Of a stretch of DNA of 64,000 nt, positions 46,692 to 58,590 are shown one piece after another. The notes below the pieces were generated by a model. The model saw only the letters and a program-made list of their open reading frames with translations, was not told where the DNA came from and ran no database searches. Position numbers and translations under genes: made by a program. Within the stretch, counting starts at the first letter, position 1; each line of letters opens with the position of its first letter. Origin of the DNA: Adiantum capillus-veneris (lineage: Eukaryota > Streptophyta > Polypodiopsida > Polypodiales > Pteridaceae); contig CM043950.1 in NCBI GenBank assembly GCA_014529385.2, positions 151,966,945 through 152,030,944 on the forward strand, given 5' to 3'.

Positions 46692-46865
46692 GGCAAGCCT
46701 TGTGATTTTATCACTTGTTTCTTTAACTCTCTAAACACTTTGTATCCATTACAGAAAAGTTAGGGTTTTAAAAAAAAGCCTCCCTTAAGGATCTACACAG
46801 TCGTAGATCCTTTAGGGGGGCTTCTTTTTTTTACTCAATCTTTTTTGGCGGGGGCAAAGGGCACA
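46692..46865. repeat. MITE-family piece with the CCTCCCTTAAGGATC hairpin
   Basis: Starts AGCCTTGTGATTTTATCACTT, the same end as the repeat at 40147. It contains a hairpin with arms CCTCCCTTAAGGATCTAC and GTAGATCCTTTAGGGGGG (46780-46825), shared with 37116-37166. Confidence 0.65.
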
Positions 46866-47928
46866 TGTCTGCTTGCGGTCTGCATCTCTTGATCTATGCG
46901 TTAAGGATGGAATTTGTGGAATGGGCCATCAAACACGTGGGAAGGAGCTCACGACGATTGTAAGAACGTTTTTGCTTAAGAAATGGGAAAGATAAAGCTG
47001 GGAGATAGTGCTTTCAGAGGCACATCCGTTCTGGATCGAGAAAGGAGGGTGGTGGGACAAAAGGCATGACAGAAGTTGGGAGCCTTACAGCAAGCTGTAG
47101 GAACTGGAGGGGAAGAGAGGGAGACTGCACTAGATGGATATGGGCGTGGCAATGCATGCAGGGAGCCCTTGTCTCTTAGGTTCGTGCAAACGAGCAAGGC
47201 AACCCTCTTCTTTGTGTAGCCCTTTGCCATGTTCTGCACTATCGTCCCCTATCTCTTTCTTGGCACAATCTCCTGCATAACACTCACTCGATGAGCTGGG
47301 GTAGAAGGCAATATGGCACGTCACTCAACAGAAGGGGAAGCGACTTAAGGGGAGGGAGAGGGGACAACAAGTCAATATTCGGGAGGAGGGGAGAAGGGGC
47401 AACAAGTTAATTTCTGAAATCTAGAAATTTTTTTGTCTAATACATATTGTGGAGCCACTAAGTACTTACTATGCACAAATGTATTTTTCAAGGGAATCAA
47501 GAGTGATTCCCCTTTAATTTTACTTTAGTTTTACCTAGAAGTTAATTCAAATGAAAAGACAAAGCCCCATTTATTTTACTTGGAAGGTAATTCAAATGAA
47601 AAGAGAATGTGGCGGCCACATTGAGCCGGGGTGCACAACAATGAGGGTGGAGGGAGATACAAGTGGTGGGACACATGTCAGAGGTGGTGCATGCACATGG
47701 AGCAATGTGTGCAAGGTAGCAGAAAAGTAAAATTTGTTTTTTTCTTAATTATTTGTGTGGAGCTCAAGAAGCAAGAAAGCACTTGCGGTGACTAGCACAG
47801 CTCAGTACATGCTTCGTTGCTTACAAGTCACGGGCTTGAGCTTTAAGTGACAAACAACAAACGACCTTCTACCTAATAGATTGAGAGAGATCGATAGGAT
47901 GGAGATTTAGTGAATATAGTCTTCTTTT

Positions 47929-47931
<3 letters not shown>
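46866..47931. other. Spacer, no recognised gene
   Basis: A minus-strand open frame at 46976-47239 has no known motif. Otherwise AT-rich sequence with GAAAGAGA-like words. Confidence 0.4.
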
Positions 47932-47987
<56 letters not shown>

Positions 47988-48136
47988 TTTGTAGTAAAAA
48001 AAGTATTTCTCACACATTGAAGAGCTTTAAACAAGAAAAATGTATTCACTTTTACAGTTAGTAGAGTAAAAAAAGTATTTCTCGCACATTGAAGAGCTTT
48101 AAACAAGAAAAGTGTATTCACTTTTACAGTTAGTAT

Positions 48137-48166
<30 letters not shown>
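47932..48166. repeat. (CT)n - tandem core - (GA)n unit
   Basis: (CT)n at 47932-47982 is followed by two tandem copies of a 70-base core (47992-48064 and 48065-48135, each with AGTATTTCTC, CACATTGAAGAGCTTTAAAC and GTATTCACTTTTACAGTTAG), and then (GA)n. The layout and core resemble 22843-23023. Confidence 0.8.
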
Positions 48167-48170
<4 letters not shown>

Positions 48171-48816
48171 CAAGGCTAGAAAAATACATTATCCCTAACC
48201 GGTGAAAATAAGGGCAAACTTGGATTTCTCACAATTTTTAGGTCAAAATTTGAAGCTTTTGCCAATTACACTAAAACTTGTGTAAATTTCTCGGTTTTCT
48301 TAGAGGCAAGCTCAAAATCTAGCCAAGATTTTACAATTTCAGCCTGTTAAAACACTAGATCCCAATTTTTTTCTAACATTGAAAGAGAGTCTCGCTTTTT
48401 TTTTTTAGTTTTGTACACATCGAAGAATTCCAAACAAAAAGGTCCATTCACTTTCGTACCTTAGATGGCTTCTAAGTCCCTTATCACACTAGGGCGCCTC
48501 GGAAATAAACTCCCATGTACACTTTTTGCAGTTGGTCTCTCTGCTTGAAGAACTTGGCCGAAGGTCCGAGGCTGTCCCTTTGACAACGGATGGAGGCCAA
48601 TTTTTTTCTTTTCATATACAAATGACGGACTAGCACCTCCACATGGCCTTCACTTCCCGGAATTAGTGTGACTTGTGCCTAATACATATCTCCACCTCAT
48701 TTTTTTTGCCTGACTAATAAGCCTCACCCACAAGTATACCTTGCCTAGCCTGTTCAACACTGCACCTCGAGCCTTGCCTTGCTCCTCTAGTAGCTTCCAC
48801 CTTAGCACATGTGCAG

Positions 48817-48900
<84 letters not shown>

Positions 48901-49117
48901 TTGTGTGCTATGATCAAAGAGAGAAGAGAGCACATTTGTAGCAAGAGAGAAAGAGCAAGGGGATGCGAGAGGAGAGACAACGAGTATGCAAAATGTTTGT
49001 GCCCTACAACTCTTGGAGTCAAAGCCTCATGAGTCACGTCTCTTGAATAAGGAGGTGAAGACAAGAATTGGGACTCATAAATTTCCTATTAGGCTTTGAA
49101 GGTGGTTCTGCATATGC

Positions 49118-49161
<44 letters not shown>

Positions 49162-49500
49162 AAGCAAAAAACTATAGACATGGTTCCTAGGTTCATCCTT
49201 GATGTTGAGAATGGGGCTCAAACCGCACCACATAGGACAAGATGGGCCCATGCGGTATAAATATTTGCTTGAATTTTGGTTCGCTCGAAAAATATCACTC
49301 GATGTATGGTAAGACTTAGTGTAGACAAGTTGCATTAGGTGGTCAAAACACAAGTGGACATAAGGGAAATGAGAGCATAATTTCATTAAGAGAAATGGAT
49401 AGTAATAGTCATTGTGTCGATAAAATTGAAGAGCCCAATGTAGTGACTATGCATGCTTCATGTTCCTTGGAAGCTAAAAAAGAGCTAAGGGAAGGAGTGA
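48167..49500. other. Spacer with (GA)n runs, no recognised gene
   Basis: (GA)n at 48821-48898 and 49121-49158. A decayed relative of the 47992 core may lie at 48405-48465 (CACATCGAAGAATTCCAAAC). No coding motif. Confidence 0.5.
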
Positions 49501-49615
49501 GTTGAAAATTTGCAAGCCCAAATATCAACCCAAGTGTAAGTATTGTGGTATAGCATGCCATATTGCTAAATCATGTGAAAAGAAGAAATTATCCAGACAA
49601 ATACATGTGCAATAT
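49501..49615 (+). pseudogene. Gag-like zinc-knuckle fragment
   Basis: The + strand gives C-K-Y-C-G-I-A-C-H-I-A-K-S-C followed by a Lys run, a complete CX2CX4HX4C knuckle with basic flank as in retrotransposon Gag. A stop follows within 15 codons. Nothing else of a gag was recognised around it. It could also be chance in a short frame. Confidence 0.4.
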
Positions 49616-51100
49616 AGGAGATAATGTGTGTAGTGCATAGGCCATTGTACATGTAGGACACTACAGCTTTTTGGTGGAAAGTAGGTGTTTGTAGCATATA
49701 TATATACTTGGAATCCATACCACAATAGAAGAAAGTGAAAAGGATTTGACATGCATGTCGGAAGCTATAGCTTTTGGACCTTGTATAGATGCCTTTAACT
49801 ATTACATGGCATACGAGTAGGATTCTAAAGCTTTTACTAAGTGTGGGCAACTGGACCATGTCTAGAAGCCTATAGTCCAGCGTGTAGCATCTTATGGTGT
49901 AGCCAATGCACCTGCCCTATGATGACACATGTTTGCACGAGATCCAGATGATGATGCAGACAAGGGGATGGGATTTTGATTTTCCTAGCTTTACATACAC
50001 GCATTTAAAAAATTTACAAAATCGAAACAAAATAAAAACCCAAAAAAATCCAAAAAGAAATATCTTTTTTATATTTGAGTCTCTATTTTATTCAAAAGAC
50101 ACCAAAAAAATACAAAACAACCAAAGAAACCAAAACAAAACTAGAAAAATTAGGAATAAGATCCCTACATTCCTCCAGGGGAGTGTAGTCTAACCCTTTT
50201 TTGTAGCAAGAAATTTTGAATGAGGGAGGTAGCTGTTGTGAAGTGAAAAGCTGACGTGTTCAAGCTATATGTGGGGATGCAGTTATAAAGTGGAGTGCTT
50301 CAAGAATATTGAACAGGTGTTTACTTCCAATTATTACTCTAAATGTTTAAATTTTTTTAAAATTTTCATGCTGGCTGCAAGATTTTGTTAGTGATAAGTT
50401 AATGATGCATTGTTCTACTAAACTTGCTAGATCAGGGGGTTTATATATTTTTATTAACTAATTTCCTTTATCTAGACTTATTAATCATCGATTGTGACCA
50501 AGTTGATTAGTGGCTGAGAGTGGTAGTCAAGGTGATTATTTAATAGAGTCATTGTAGGTTGTAGCTAATCTAGTTCTAGCCAAGAAATTTATGCTCTTAA
50601 TGGTGATCTAATGACCCCTTTGAAGTGGTGTATGTCTCAATGGTTTGGAATTATAGACCTTTTAACTCTAGATATGGACGGTATATTAGATACTTTACAC
50701 TTGTGATGAGCTTGGGGATAAAACAGAATTTCATGTTATGTTATGTATTTGTTGCCATACAAGCTTGGTAGGTGGGTGTGCCAACTCTGTCTCTAGTGTC
50801 AGAGCCACAAGCCGTATCCAAGTTTTGTGCGGGGTGGGAGTGTAAAGTGTTATTAATGCCTTCTTGACTTAGCAGTGAGAGTGGAATGCCTATGAAGTAA
50901 GTAAATGAATCAACCAAGTTCGCCGTCACTTGTAAAAAAAGAAAAATTAAAAATGCAAAAAATGCATGAAAAATCAACAATAAACAATTTGGGAATATAA
51001 AAGAACGGAAATCAATTCGAGATGATGACTTCCACTTAGCTGTAGTTATTGGTATAGTTTCCATAATATAGGGGTTAATTGTTTCTACCTCTATAGAGCT
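49616..51100. other. AT-rich stretch, no recognised gene
   Basis: Includes an A-rich block (49990-50160) whose open frame is lysine/asparagine repeats. No motif. It may contain the unseen left part of the CACTA element to the right. Confidence 0.4.
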
Positions 51101-52884
51101 TTATCGCCCTTTGGAGTCTTCGTTTGCTTCGGAGCGACCAGCACGCTCCGAGATCTCAGTGTCGACTAGACGGACTACATACTCCTTTAGGCACCGACGC
51201 TCTAGTGGTGGAGGTGGAGGTTGTTGTGGAGGAGGCTCCACTGACGCTTCCACACTACCTCGTAGTCGTCGAGGCTCCTTAACCCCTCCTTCTTTACCCA
51301 CCCCCACACCGACCACGACGTCGCCCTCTACTTCAGCTTTGGTGTGACCATCAACCACTCTTGGCTACACACCACTCGCTACTCCTCCGGACTCATCCCA
51401 CTCAACACTCCTCACTTTAGAGTCCAGACGCCCATGGAGACATCTACAGTTGTGACCCCTATCAAGACCCCTCTCAAGATGCCTACAATGATACCTAGGT
51501 TCAACCCACAACAAGCAAGAGGGCTTGCCATACTTGATCGACAGAAGCGAAAACATGATCTTGGATGAGGATGGTAAGAAGGTGATTTTACGCATACGTG
51601 TGGCCTATGCTCTTAGGTTTTTCAGCACTTTGTATTAAATTCCTGGAGTGAAGTGCCCAATGAATTAAAAGACAGAGCCATCAGTATGCTGCATGACCAG
51701 TTTCTCGTGGCAAATCGGAAAAAGTGCTTCAATGAAGACTTAATGACACTCCGGATGCGCGACTACTACAAGCACAAGCACTCTAAAGTGTAGAAAGCAA
51801 TAAAGCATGGGTGGAGCAAGACATCTCCGCTAACTAAAGAAGATTGGAAGATTTCAAAGCGAAAAGTGTGCAAGAATCTCAACAAGTGGAAGCAACAAAG
51901 GGAGGCGGCCATAGCGCGAGTAGAGACAGGGAACTCGAACCACTTGGGGAGCGGTGGATGGACATCATTTGAGGTCGACTTTGTAAGTGTTATTGCATTG
52001 CTCTCTAGATTTAGTAGTTTTGGGTATTTGTAATCTTAATTTTTAACATAACATTTTCTTTGTATGTCCTGAACAATGATCGATGACTAGATGTGGCCTC
52101 ACATCGTATGAGGGAAAGTATGCAAGCAGAAAGGGCTTAAACGCCCTTATGGATATTCTAAGCTCTCAACTCAGCTTGGTAGTTACTTAACTTTACGCTC
52201 TAAAATTTATTATATTTTAAGAATAAGCCCCTAGATTATTTTATATTTGTATATTTATACTTATAGAAATTCTTATTGCTTTAAAGTCAGATTAGCCAAT
52301 GTCAACTACCCTTAGCTAGCACTGGTCTTACTTCTATATAGCATGTATTAGGAGATGACGTGTATTCGTCAATTTTGTAAATGATTCACAACAATGTAAT
52401 TTAGCTCTACATTTTTTTTTATAATGGCAATTGTATTCTAACTCGTACATTTTGAACCAACTTAACAATCAATCGATGTGTCCAAGTTTTTTTGCCCATG
52501 ATTTGTTCATTACGCTATGCTTTTGTCAAATTTTTTTGGTTCACTTTTGGATGTATTATGTTCAATATGGTTGCTTGGGTGGCACGTTATTGTATGTCCT
52601 GTCACCAATTTTTTATATCCTCGGGCATCGTTTATAAGCATCGCTATTTTGGGATTTGTAGCATCGCTATATTGGGAACCTACACAATAGCTATGGGCAT
52701 TGCTATAGGCGTCTCTATAGGTGTCGCTATATAGAGACACTTATACAGACGCCTATAGCAACACCCATAACAACGGTATTTTTGCGACGCTCATAGCGAT
52801 GGCTTTAGCGACACCGAGGATAAAAATATCCCTGTCTATTTTTGTCGCTAAGGCCGTCACAAGCCTTAAGCACGTCTTGTAGTG
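51101..52884 (+). mobile_element. Right part of a CACTA (En/Spm-type) DNA transposon
   Basis: The right end reads, on the minus strand, CACTACAAGACGTG, the canonical CACTA terminus, finishing at 52884 with TAT outside. About 250 bases of subterminal sequence (52620-52860) hold many GTCGCTA/CATCGCTAT words in both orientations, the typical transposase-binding layout. A Transposase_24-like remnant lies to its left. The left terminus was not found, so the start is approximate. Confidence 0.65.
51344..52000 (+). pseudogene. Transposase_24-like accessory protein of a CACTA element
   Basis: Pieces in different frames give D-G-K-K-V-I-L-R, then W-S-E-V-P-N-E-L-K-D, a lysine-rich K-H-K-H-S-K, then N-K-W-K-Q-Q-R and G-S-G-G-W-T-S-F-E. 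This order of tryptophan-proline start, basic middle and N-K-x-x-R followed by G-S-G resembles the plant Transposase_24 family found next to En/Spm transposases. Stops and frame changes at about 51569, 51635 and 51790 show it is dead. A Ser/Pro/Gly-rich frame at 51111-51347 may be its N-terminal low-complexity region. Confidence 0.5.
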
Positions 52885-53533
52885 TATGGTTAGCACAACA
52901 AGATCCATGGAACTAATTATGCATTTATGCTGACTGTCATAGAAGTTGTTTCTAAGAAGGAATATTTGGAATGGGTATCTATTCAGTAAGCAATAGTATA
53001 ATCATAGATAATGCTAGTGTTGCTTGTTGGCCGATAACCATTGATGAAGAAAGATAAAATAGGTGCTGGATTGCTTGAGTTTACAACACTTTGAGATGGG
53101 GGACTTAATGAATCCTCCACATCCAATGATGAATAGTCTATTTAATGTGTTATATTGGTGTTTTTTTTTATTGTATCTTTGTCTGGATAATAACTTAACT
53201 TTGAGGTTGAAGTTATTTCCTATCCTAGTAAAGGTAGCCTTTGTAGTTCTATTTTATTGACATTATTACGTGTAGAATTAATTGATAGCCATAAATTTGT
53301 ATCAGTAAAGACAACACTGAATCATGTGACTACTTTTTTTGTTTGTAAAAGCATAGAAAAAGAAGATTAAAATAATAATGCATCAAATTTGGACATCAAC
53401 ATGGGTGCGCCTTCGTAAAGCTGTACTACATAATCAAACTATACGTTGTCAAAAAGTAGTCGGTCTTGCTAGGAAGGCACTGGGCCTCTTGCTGTGAGAG
53501 TTTGTGAGGAAGCTCAAGGGTTATAAGAAAGAG
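52885..53533. other. AT-rich spacer, no recognised gene
   Basis: Nothing recognisable. Confidence 0.4.
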
Positions 53534-53770
53534 CTAAGATGTAGATAACATAGCTTCTAGAGCTAAAGAAGAAATGTAGCCAAAGAAGCCGCTCACTTTT
53601 CGTATCATGGGTAGGATAAAAGGGTTAATGGATGAGTTAATGATATTTAATCTTTGTTGTCCAAATAAGCTGCGGATTGCTCTTTGGAACTGTAGCTTTG
53701 TGCTTACAATAATGTATATGTTTTGGCTAGCGATTGGGATTAGTTGTGAGTATAAATCCTCTTGATTCAT
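53534..53770 (-). CDS. Leader ORF a homologue, isolated copy
   Basis: A 78-residue frame on the minus strand starting MNQEDLY, closely matching the leader ORF a of element 1 (S-T-K-L-Q-F-Q-R, I-N-S-S-I-N-P-F-I-L). Homology stops after P-M-I-R; the last 24 residues are unrelated, so the 3' end is altered. Its ATG overlaps the stop of the upstream frame as ATGA. It is remote from any gag seen here. It marks a leftover leader from a related element, opposite in orientation to element 1. Confidence 0.55.
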   Translation of the reverse strand: MNQEDLYSQLIPIASQNIYIIVSTKLQFQRAIRSLFGQQRLNIINSSINPFILPMIRKVSGFFGYISSLALEAMLSTS

Positions 53771-54072
53771 AATAAAATAACCACATTCACATCAAAAGAG
53801 AAGTCATAGTCAATAATAGGTAGTATGATGGGATTTGGTGAGAGAAGTATTTCGTTGAGCCTTTTAGGACCAAATAGAAACACTATGCGTTGTTGAAAGT
53901 GAATCTTTCGACTAATCCAAATGTTGACCCTAATAGATTGCACTGAATGGAATTGAAAGAAATTACCTCTATGTGGCTTATGGTTATTCATCAATGATAT
54001 AGTACCTAGTATGTTCAAAGATAAAGGTGTGAAAGAAGTGAAAGGAGAAGAAGAAGAGAGTTTCTCTCCCAA
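53767..54072 (-). CDS. Leader ORF b homologue, isolated copy
   Basis: A 101-residue frame on the minus strand. Its last 60 residues match leader ORF b of element 1 (I-S-R-K-I-H-F-Q-Q-R, F-G-P-K-R-L-N-E-I-L, S-F-D-V-N-V-V-I-L-L) and end at the same hydrophobic stop position. Here b comes before a, whereas element 1 has a before b, so the parent element may carry a longer array of such units. Many codons differ only at the third base from the element 1 copy. Confidence 0.55.
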   Translation of the reverse strand: MGEKLSSSSPFTSFTPLSLNILGTISLMNNHKPHRGNFFQFHSVQSIRVNIWISRKIHFQQRIVFLFGPKRLNEILLSPNPIILPIIDYDFSFDVNVVILL

Positions 54073-55479
54073 GCCCTATTGTTGCCCTTAGGCAATAAGG
54101 ATACTACGGGGAGAGAAGTACCTATAGTAAGGAGATTCTAGAGTTTGTGGAAGAGAATGAGAACCTTAAGAGAGAGAGATGCTTGTGGAAGATGAAGATA
54201 TGGTTACTAACTTTGTGCTCATGATTGTTTCCCACAAGAAGGTTGTACTCATTACATTGACAAGGTTGCTCCTTGAATACCTTCCAATGAAACAATTAGG
54301 ACACAACAAGAGAGATCAAAGGGTAAGTAAGATAGAATTAGAGATAGATCTAAGTGTGGTGGTGGTATTAAAGATAGACAATAAGAGATAGAGATAGAGT
54401 AAGAGACAAGTATTGGACTAGATATGCAAATGAAAGAAAAACTAGCAACATATATCTTACATGAGAGCAATCGCCACCACCTCAATGGAGAGAGAAGATG
54501 AGGCAAGACTTCAACCTTTCTTCAAGAGAAAGTGTGGCACTAAGATGAGTGTGACACTATGGAATTGAGCTATTCTCACTCACTCATAACTTTTTCCCAA
54601 TGAAGAGAAGGTTGCCCTTTTTATAGGTGAGGGAGCCATGTTTTACATAATCACTTGATTAGGCTAAAGAGTTAGCCCAAATCAAATGTTCTTTGGATAT
54701 TTCTTAAAATGGGCTATATTAGGACTCAAAATATCATGAAATTCAGCATTTTTGGTTGTTGAGGCTCCATGTGGGTGCATGATGTATATGGGCCCCACCT
54801 AGGCATCTTCTGTGTGGCTCCAGCAGGGGGTCCCAACTTGTGTGTCTTGTCCTTCAAGGCATCTTTGAGGTGTCACATTCACATGCTTGTGTCTTTTATC
54901 CTCCAAATATCTTATTTTATGGAAAAAGACCAAGATTACCTCTTTTCACTTGATTCACCTGTTTACCATTTCTTCTTGCAGTGTAGTTGTGAGAGGCTTT
55001 TTCACTCTTTTCCCTGTAACTTTTGACCTGTAACTCGGATTGACATGCTTCAAAAGGCAAAATCGGCCTACTAAAAGAGCTTGACTTGGTTTTGACTTTT
55101 TCTCCATGCCCTTAGGTCAGGATTTTCAAATTGGGATGGTCCAAGAAGCTTTGGATCTTCCTTTTCATAAAGTCTTGTAGTAGGCCCTTCCCTCTTGTAT
55201 GTATCCAAGAAGGTATGCATTATTGAAGGGTTATATTATTAAATAAATGTGAAAAGAAGAAAATAATTTATATATGGTAGGGTATAGCTGAGATATTAGA
55301 AGAAATATACAAATGCTTTTCCCCAGACAAAAAGAGGCACAATCATTGATACTTCTCTTGCAGTACTTTCTAATAGTAATGTACATTTATATTACTTCAA
55401 AGGTAATACTAAAGTATGGTAGAAAGCTATTATTTATGCATATGAGTATTATATGAAGTATACTTATGCATCAAAAAGT
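54073..55479. other. AT-rich spacer, no recognised gene
   Basis: An AGAGATAGA-rich patch lies at 54340-54420. Open frames have no motif. Confidence 0.4.
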
Positions 55480-56741
55480 CACAAGATAAATCGTTTAATG
55501 CCCGTTCCCACTATATGCGTGCCACATCACGACAAGGTGCTAGAGAACTCAAAGGATCAACAGACATTGAAAGCATAATAAAATCATTGTGGGTTATAGA
55601 GATTTGCAGTGGTTACAAAATTCACCAAATTATTATGAAAGCCTACGAAAAAACATACATGTAAGAAACAAAATAGAAAACAATGGAGATTTAAGTATCC
55701 ACAACCACCTTCTTCACAAACAACTATTCTAAATCCACTAGATGACAAAAATGACGACGACATAGCAAACACAACAAAAATATGACCTAAGTGATTGTGA
55801 CATAGAGTTCACTACTTTCCTTCAAGGAATGAACATGACAAGAGAAACTTACAAGAGATCAATTTTTAGTACTTTGAAACGCTCCACAGTTTTTGTCAAA
55901 AGATTAATATCAGGCATACAAACAAATGCATTTGCAAAAAAACTTGTGAACATTTGAGAAGCAAACATAGATTCACAATCTATACATTAACCATATACAG
56001 TTGCAACATATTGCACATCTTATCTAACAAAAATGGACAATACATTCACCAACGTACCAACAATTACTAAGAAAGCTTACAAAAAACGAAACTGATGTAG
56101 CTTCTCAAATAAAATAACTAGGTTCCACATTGCTAAACACACATCAAATGTCTGTATAGCAAGCAGTATATCTCATACTCTCAGTTCCTCTCTTTCATTC
56201 ATCAAGACAATTCCAATTTGTAAATACGGCTCCTACAAATGATCGTGTTATCATTCTTAAACGTCGACATCAACTACAAAATCTGCTGATGACTCCACAT
56301 ATATCGCACAAGAATCCATCATAGACAAAAACAAAGAGCGTCGAACAAGCTTAGGAAAAAAAAAACATTAACCGACATTTCACAGAATATAATTACAATC
56401 AGGACTTCACCCGAAGGAAGAAACCAAGAATCTTGAGAAGTATATATTACAACAAACAAAAGGACAACAAGGGTCATTACAAAGAAATGCTTTTGCTATG
56501 TGTTCCTTTTTGGCAAGAAGAAATTGAACTCATTAAAGACCATACAACTTGGAAGGAAACATATTTATCCATGCAAGATTCTATAACTGAAAACTGTGAA
56601 AAATATAATTACAACAAACCAATAGCGATAGAAAAGAATGGCACGAATTAGAAAATATACCATTGAAAGCACATGAAAAAGACACATACAAAGAAACCAT
56701 GGATGACATCAATATCACAAACACATAAAACATAGAGAGCT
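55480..56741 (+). pseudogene. Helitron protein, region between Rep and helicase
   Basis: Scattered in-order matches to Helitron proteins: R-F-K-Y-P-Q-P-P-S (55690), F-L-Q-G-M-N-M-T-R-E-T-Y (55820), P-Y-T-V-A-T-Y-C-T-S-Y-L-T-K (55990), M-S-V then Q-A-V-Y-L-I-L-S-V-P-L (56150), N-D-R-V-I-I-L-K-R-R (56240) and H-Y-K-E-M-L-L-L-C-V-P-F (56475). Each lies between stops or frame changes, showing an old copy. Confidence 0.7.
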
Positions 56742-57861
56742 ATGACCTCAAATCCACATATAAAAACAAAGAACTCACAAAAAATTCAATTAGTTCCTAC
56801 ACAAACAAAACATCTCAACACACGAGATCATTTCAAAAACATTCGTAACTTCAATCCCGAACAACGTTGCATATTTGATGACATCATGTTTAAAATAACA
56901 TATGAGACCAAACAACAAATGTGTGCCTTCATAACAGGAGGAGCCAGCACCGGAAAAACAACAATATTGAAAACATTGGTCGAGCACTTAACAAGATTCT
57001 ACGATATAGTCCAAAAAAGTGATCCACTTAAAATCAAAGTGCTCAAATTGGCATTCACAGGAAAAGCAATATACAACATAGACGGAATTATGATACACTT
57101 TAGATTACATATACCTATCAATCAAAACATACTCATCCAAGTATCCGACGAACAATTGGATACAAAATTCTATCGAATTCAACGTATTGTTATCTACGAG
57201 ATCTCACTAGTTGGCGCAACAATGTTGACACATATCAATAAAAGACTGTAGAAAATCAAGCACACACATCATTTGCCCTTTGGAGGACTACATGTCATAT
57301 GTTTTGGTGACTTATACCAACTTTCACCTGTGAAAGACAAATGGATTTTCAAGAACATTACACCAATGCACGTAAATTTATGGCGAGCAAAATTCAAAAA
57401 GTATGAACCAACCCAAGTCATGTGCCAAACAGACCCCACTTTTGTAAACATTTTGAATAAAATAAGAAAAAACACTCATGATATCCAAGACATTGAGTAC
57501 ATAAAGAGCATTTGCCTTGCAAAAGAAACATATGATTTCTACATGCCACATCTATTTTACAACAGCAAAAAACACAAGAACATAATATATTAATGTTCAA
57601 AAAAATTGAAGGCCCAACATACACCCTAACAACAATAAACTCCCCTCCAACATTTCCTTTTGAAATTGTGCAAAACATTAACAACACATGAGACCTTCAA
57701 AAGAGTCTTAAACTTAAACCAAAAATGCTCGTTGAGCTTTGCTCAGGAAATTATAACATAGCAGACGGCCTTGTCAATCGTGCTGATAGGCATTTCCAAA
57801 CAATATCAACCTACAAGAACCAAACAATAATGTGGATACAATTTCTAAAGTACTCTAAACA
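56742..57861 (+). pseudogene. Helitron Pif1-like helicase
   Basis: Superfamily 1 DNA helicase that unwinds the element during rolling-circle transposition. Walker A is G-G-A-S-T-G-K-T-T (about 56937). F-T-G-K-A follows as motif Ia. Walker B reads I-Y-E-I-S-L-V, with Tyr in place of the Asp of the usual D-E-I-S. After a stop near 57250, H-L-P-F-G-G-L-H-V-I-C-F-G-D-L-Y-Q-L carries motif III. Later M-C-Q-T-D-P-T-F precedes a tail with L-K-P-K-M-L-V-E-L and D-G-L-V-N, the Pif1 C-terminal core. Three or more stops; not functional. Confidence 0.82.
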
Positions 57862-57905
57862 CTAGATCACTACCTAAGTATTTCGAGGATTTAAAGCTGG
57901 CACAC

Positions 57906-58589
57906 ATGCTTTACAAATATAGTGTCATCATTTGCGTGCAGGATGCAAAAGACACCAGCTCCATCATAACAAATAAGCTAACATTATACAATGCAATTTC
58001 GTATCCTCCACAAAATAGCACAGTCACATTGTACAATAAAAACTACAAACTATCAACCCGATCAATACACAAGCATACAAACTACAAAATTCTCGAAACA
58101 TTGCTTGTAACAGATACTAATCAAGCAATCAAAATTGTAAACTTGTATCATTCACCAAGAAACACAAACACACAAACATTGTTTGCAACTCTGAGCAGTG
58201 TCTTGCAGCGCACAATCCAATCAATGAAAACTTTTGTGCTAGGCGATTTCAACATTGACTTCCTTCAACGATCAAAAGATTGAGATACTCGTATCAACAT
58301 AATGCCAAAACACAAATTTCAAATTTCTAACAATGGACTAACAACAATTTACAAATCTCAACTAAATCATATATGGACAAACTTTACAAATTACCAAACC
58401 ATATTAAAAAATTATCCAACGTATTGGACAGATCATGATGCAATTTACATATCCCTCAAAAGCAACCATAACAACAACTACATTCCTCAAACATCGCCTC
58501 TCGCTACAGATAAACCCCTTCTACTAAGCTTTCTATATGTATATCTTCCAAGGAACAAATCCATACTTACAAAACAATCTCTAGTGTAG
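57906..58589 (+). pseudogene. Endonuclease (EEP family) domain downstream of the helicase
   Basis: The first part (57906-58283) contains I-K-I-V-N-L-Y-H-S-P-R and L-G-D-F-N-I-D, the metal-binding D-x-N core of the endonuclease/exonuclease/phosphatase fold. The second part (58302-58589), in another frame after a TGA, contains Q-L-N-H-I-W-T-N and W-T-D-H-D-A-I-Y-I-S-L, with the terminal D-H catalytic pair. In Helentrons this domain is fused after the helicase. The same fold also occurs in LINEs, but no LINE reverse transcriptase follows here. Confidence 0.75.
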
Positions 58590-58590
58590 T

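Larger units (their letters stand above)
55480..58590 (+). mobile_element. Decayed Helitron of the Helentron type
   Basis: Along the + strand, Helitron-protein text appears in order but in several frames: Rep/helicase linker region, Pif1-type helicase, then an endonuclease/exonuclease/phosphatase domain. A helicase followed by this endonuclease is the mark of Helentrons (Helitron2-like), as opposed to ordinary plant Helitrons. Termini were not identified and the Rep two-His motif was not seen. Confidence 0.75.

Noticed and set aside
57906-58589. Endonuclease domain as an independent LINE
   Set aside because: No LINE reverse transcriptase follows and it lies directly after the Helitron helicase on the same strand, so a Helentron is simpler, though not proven.
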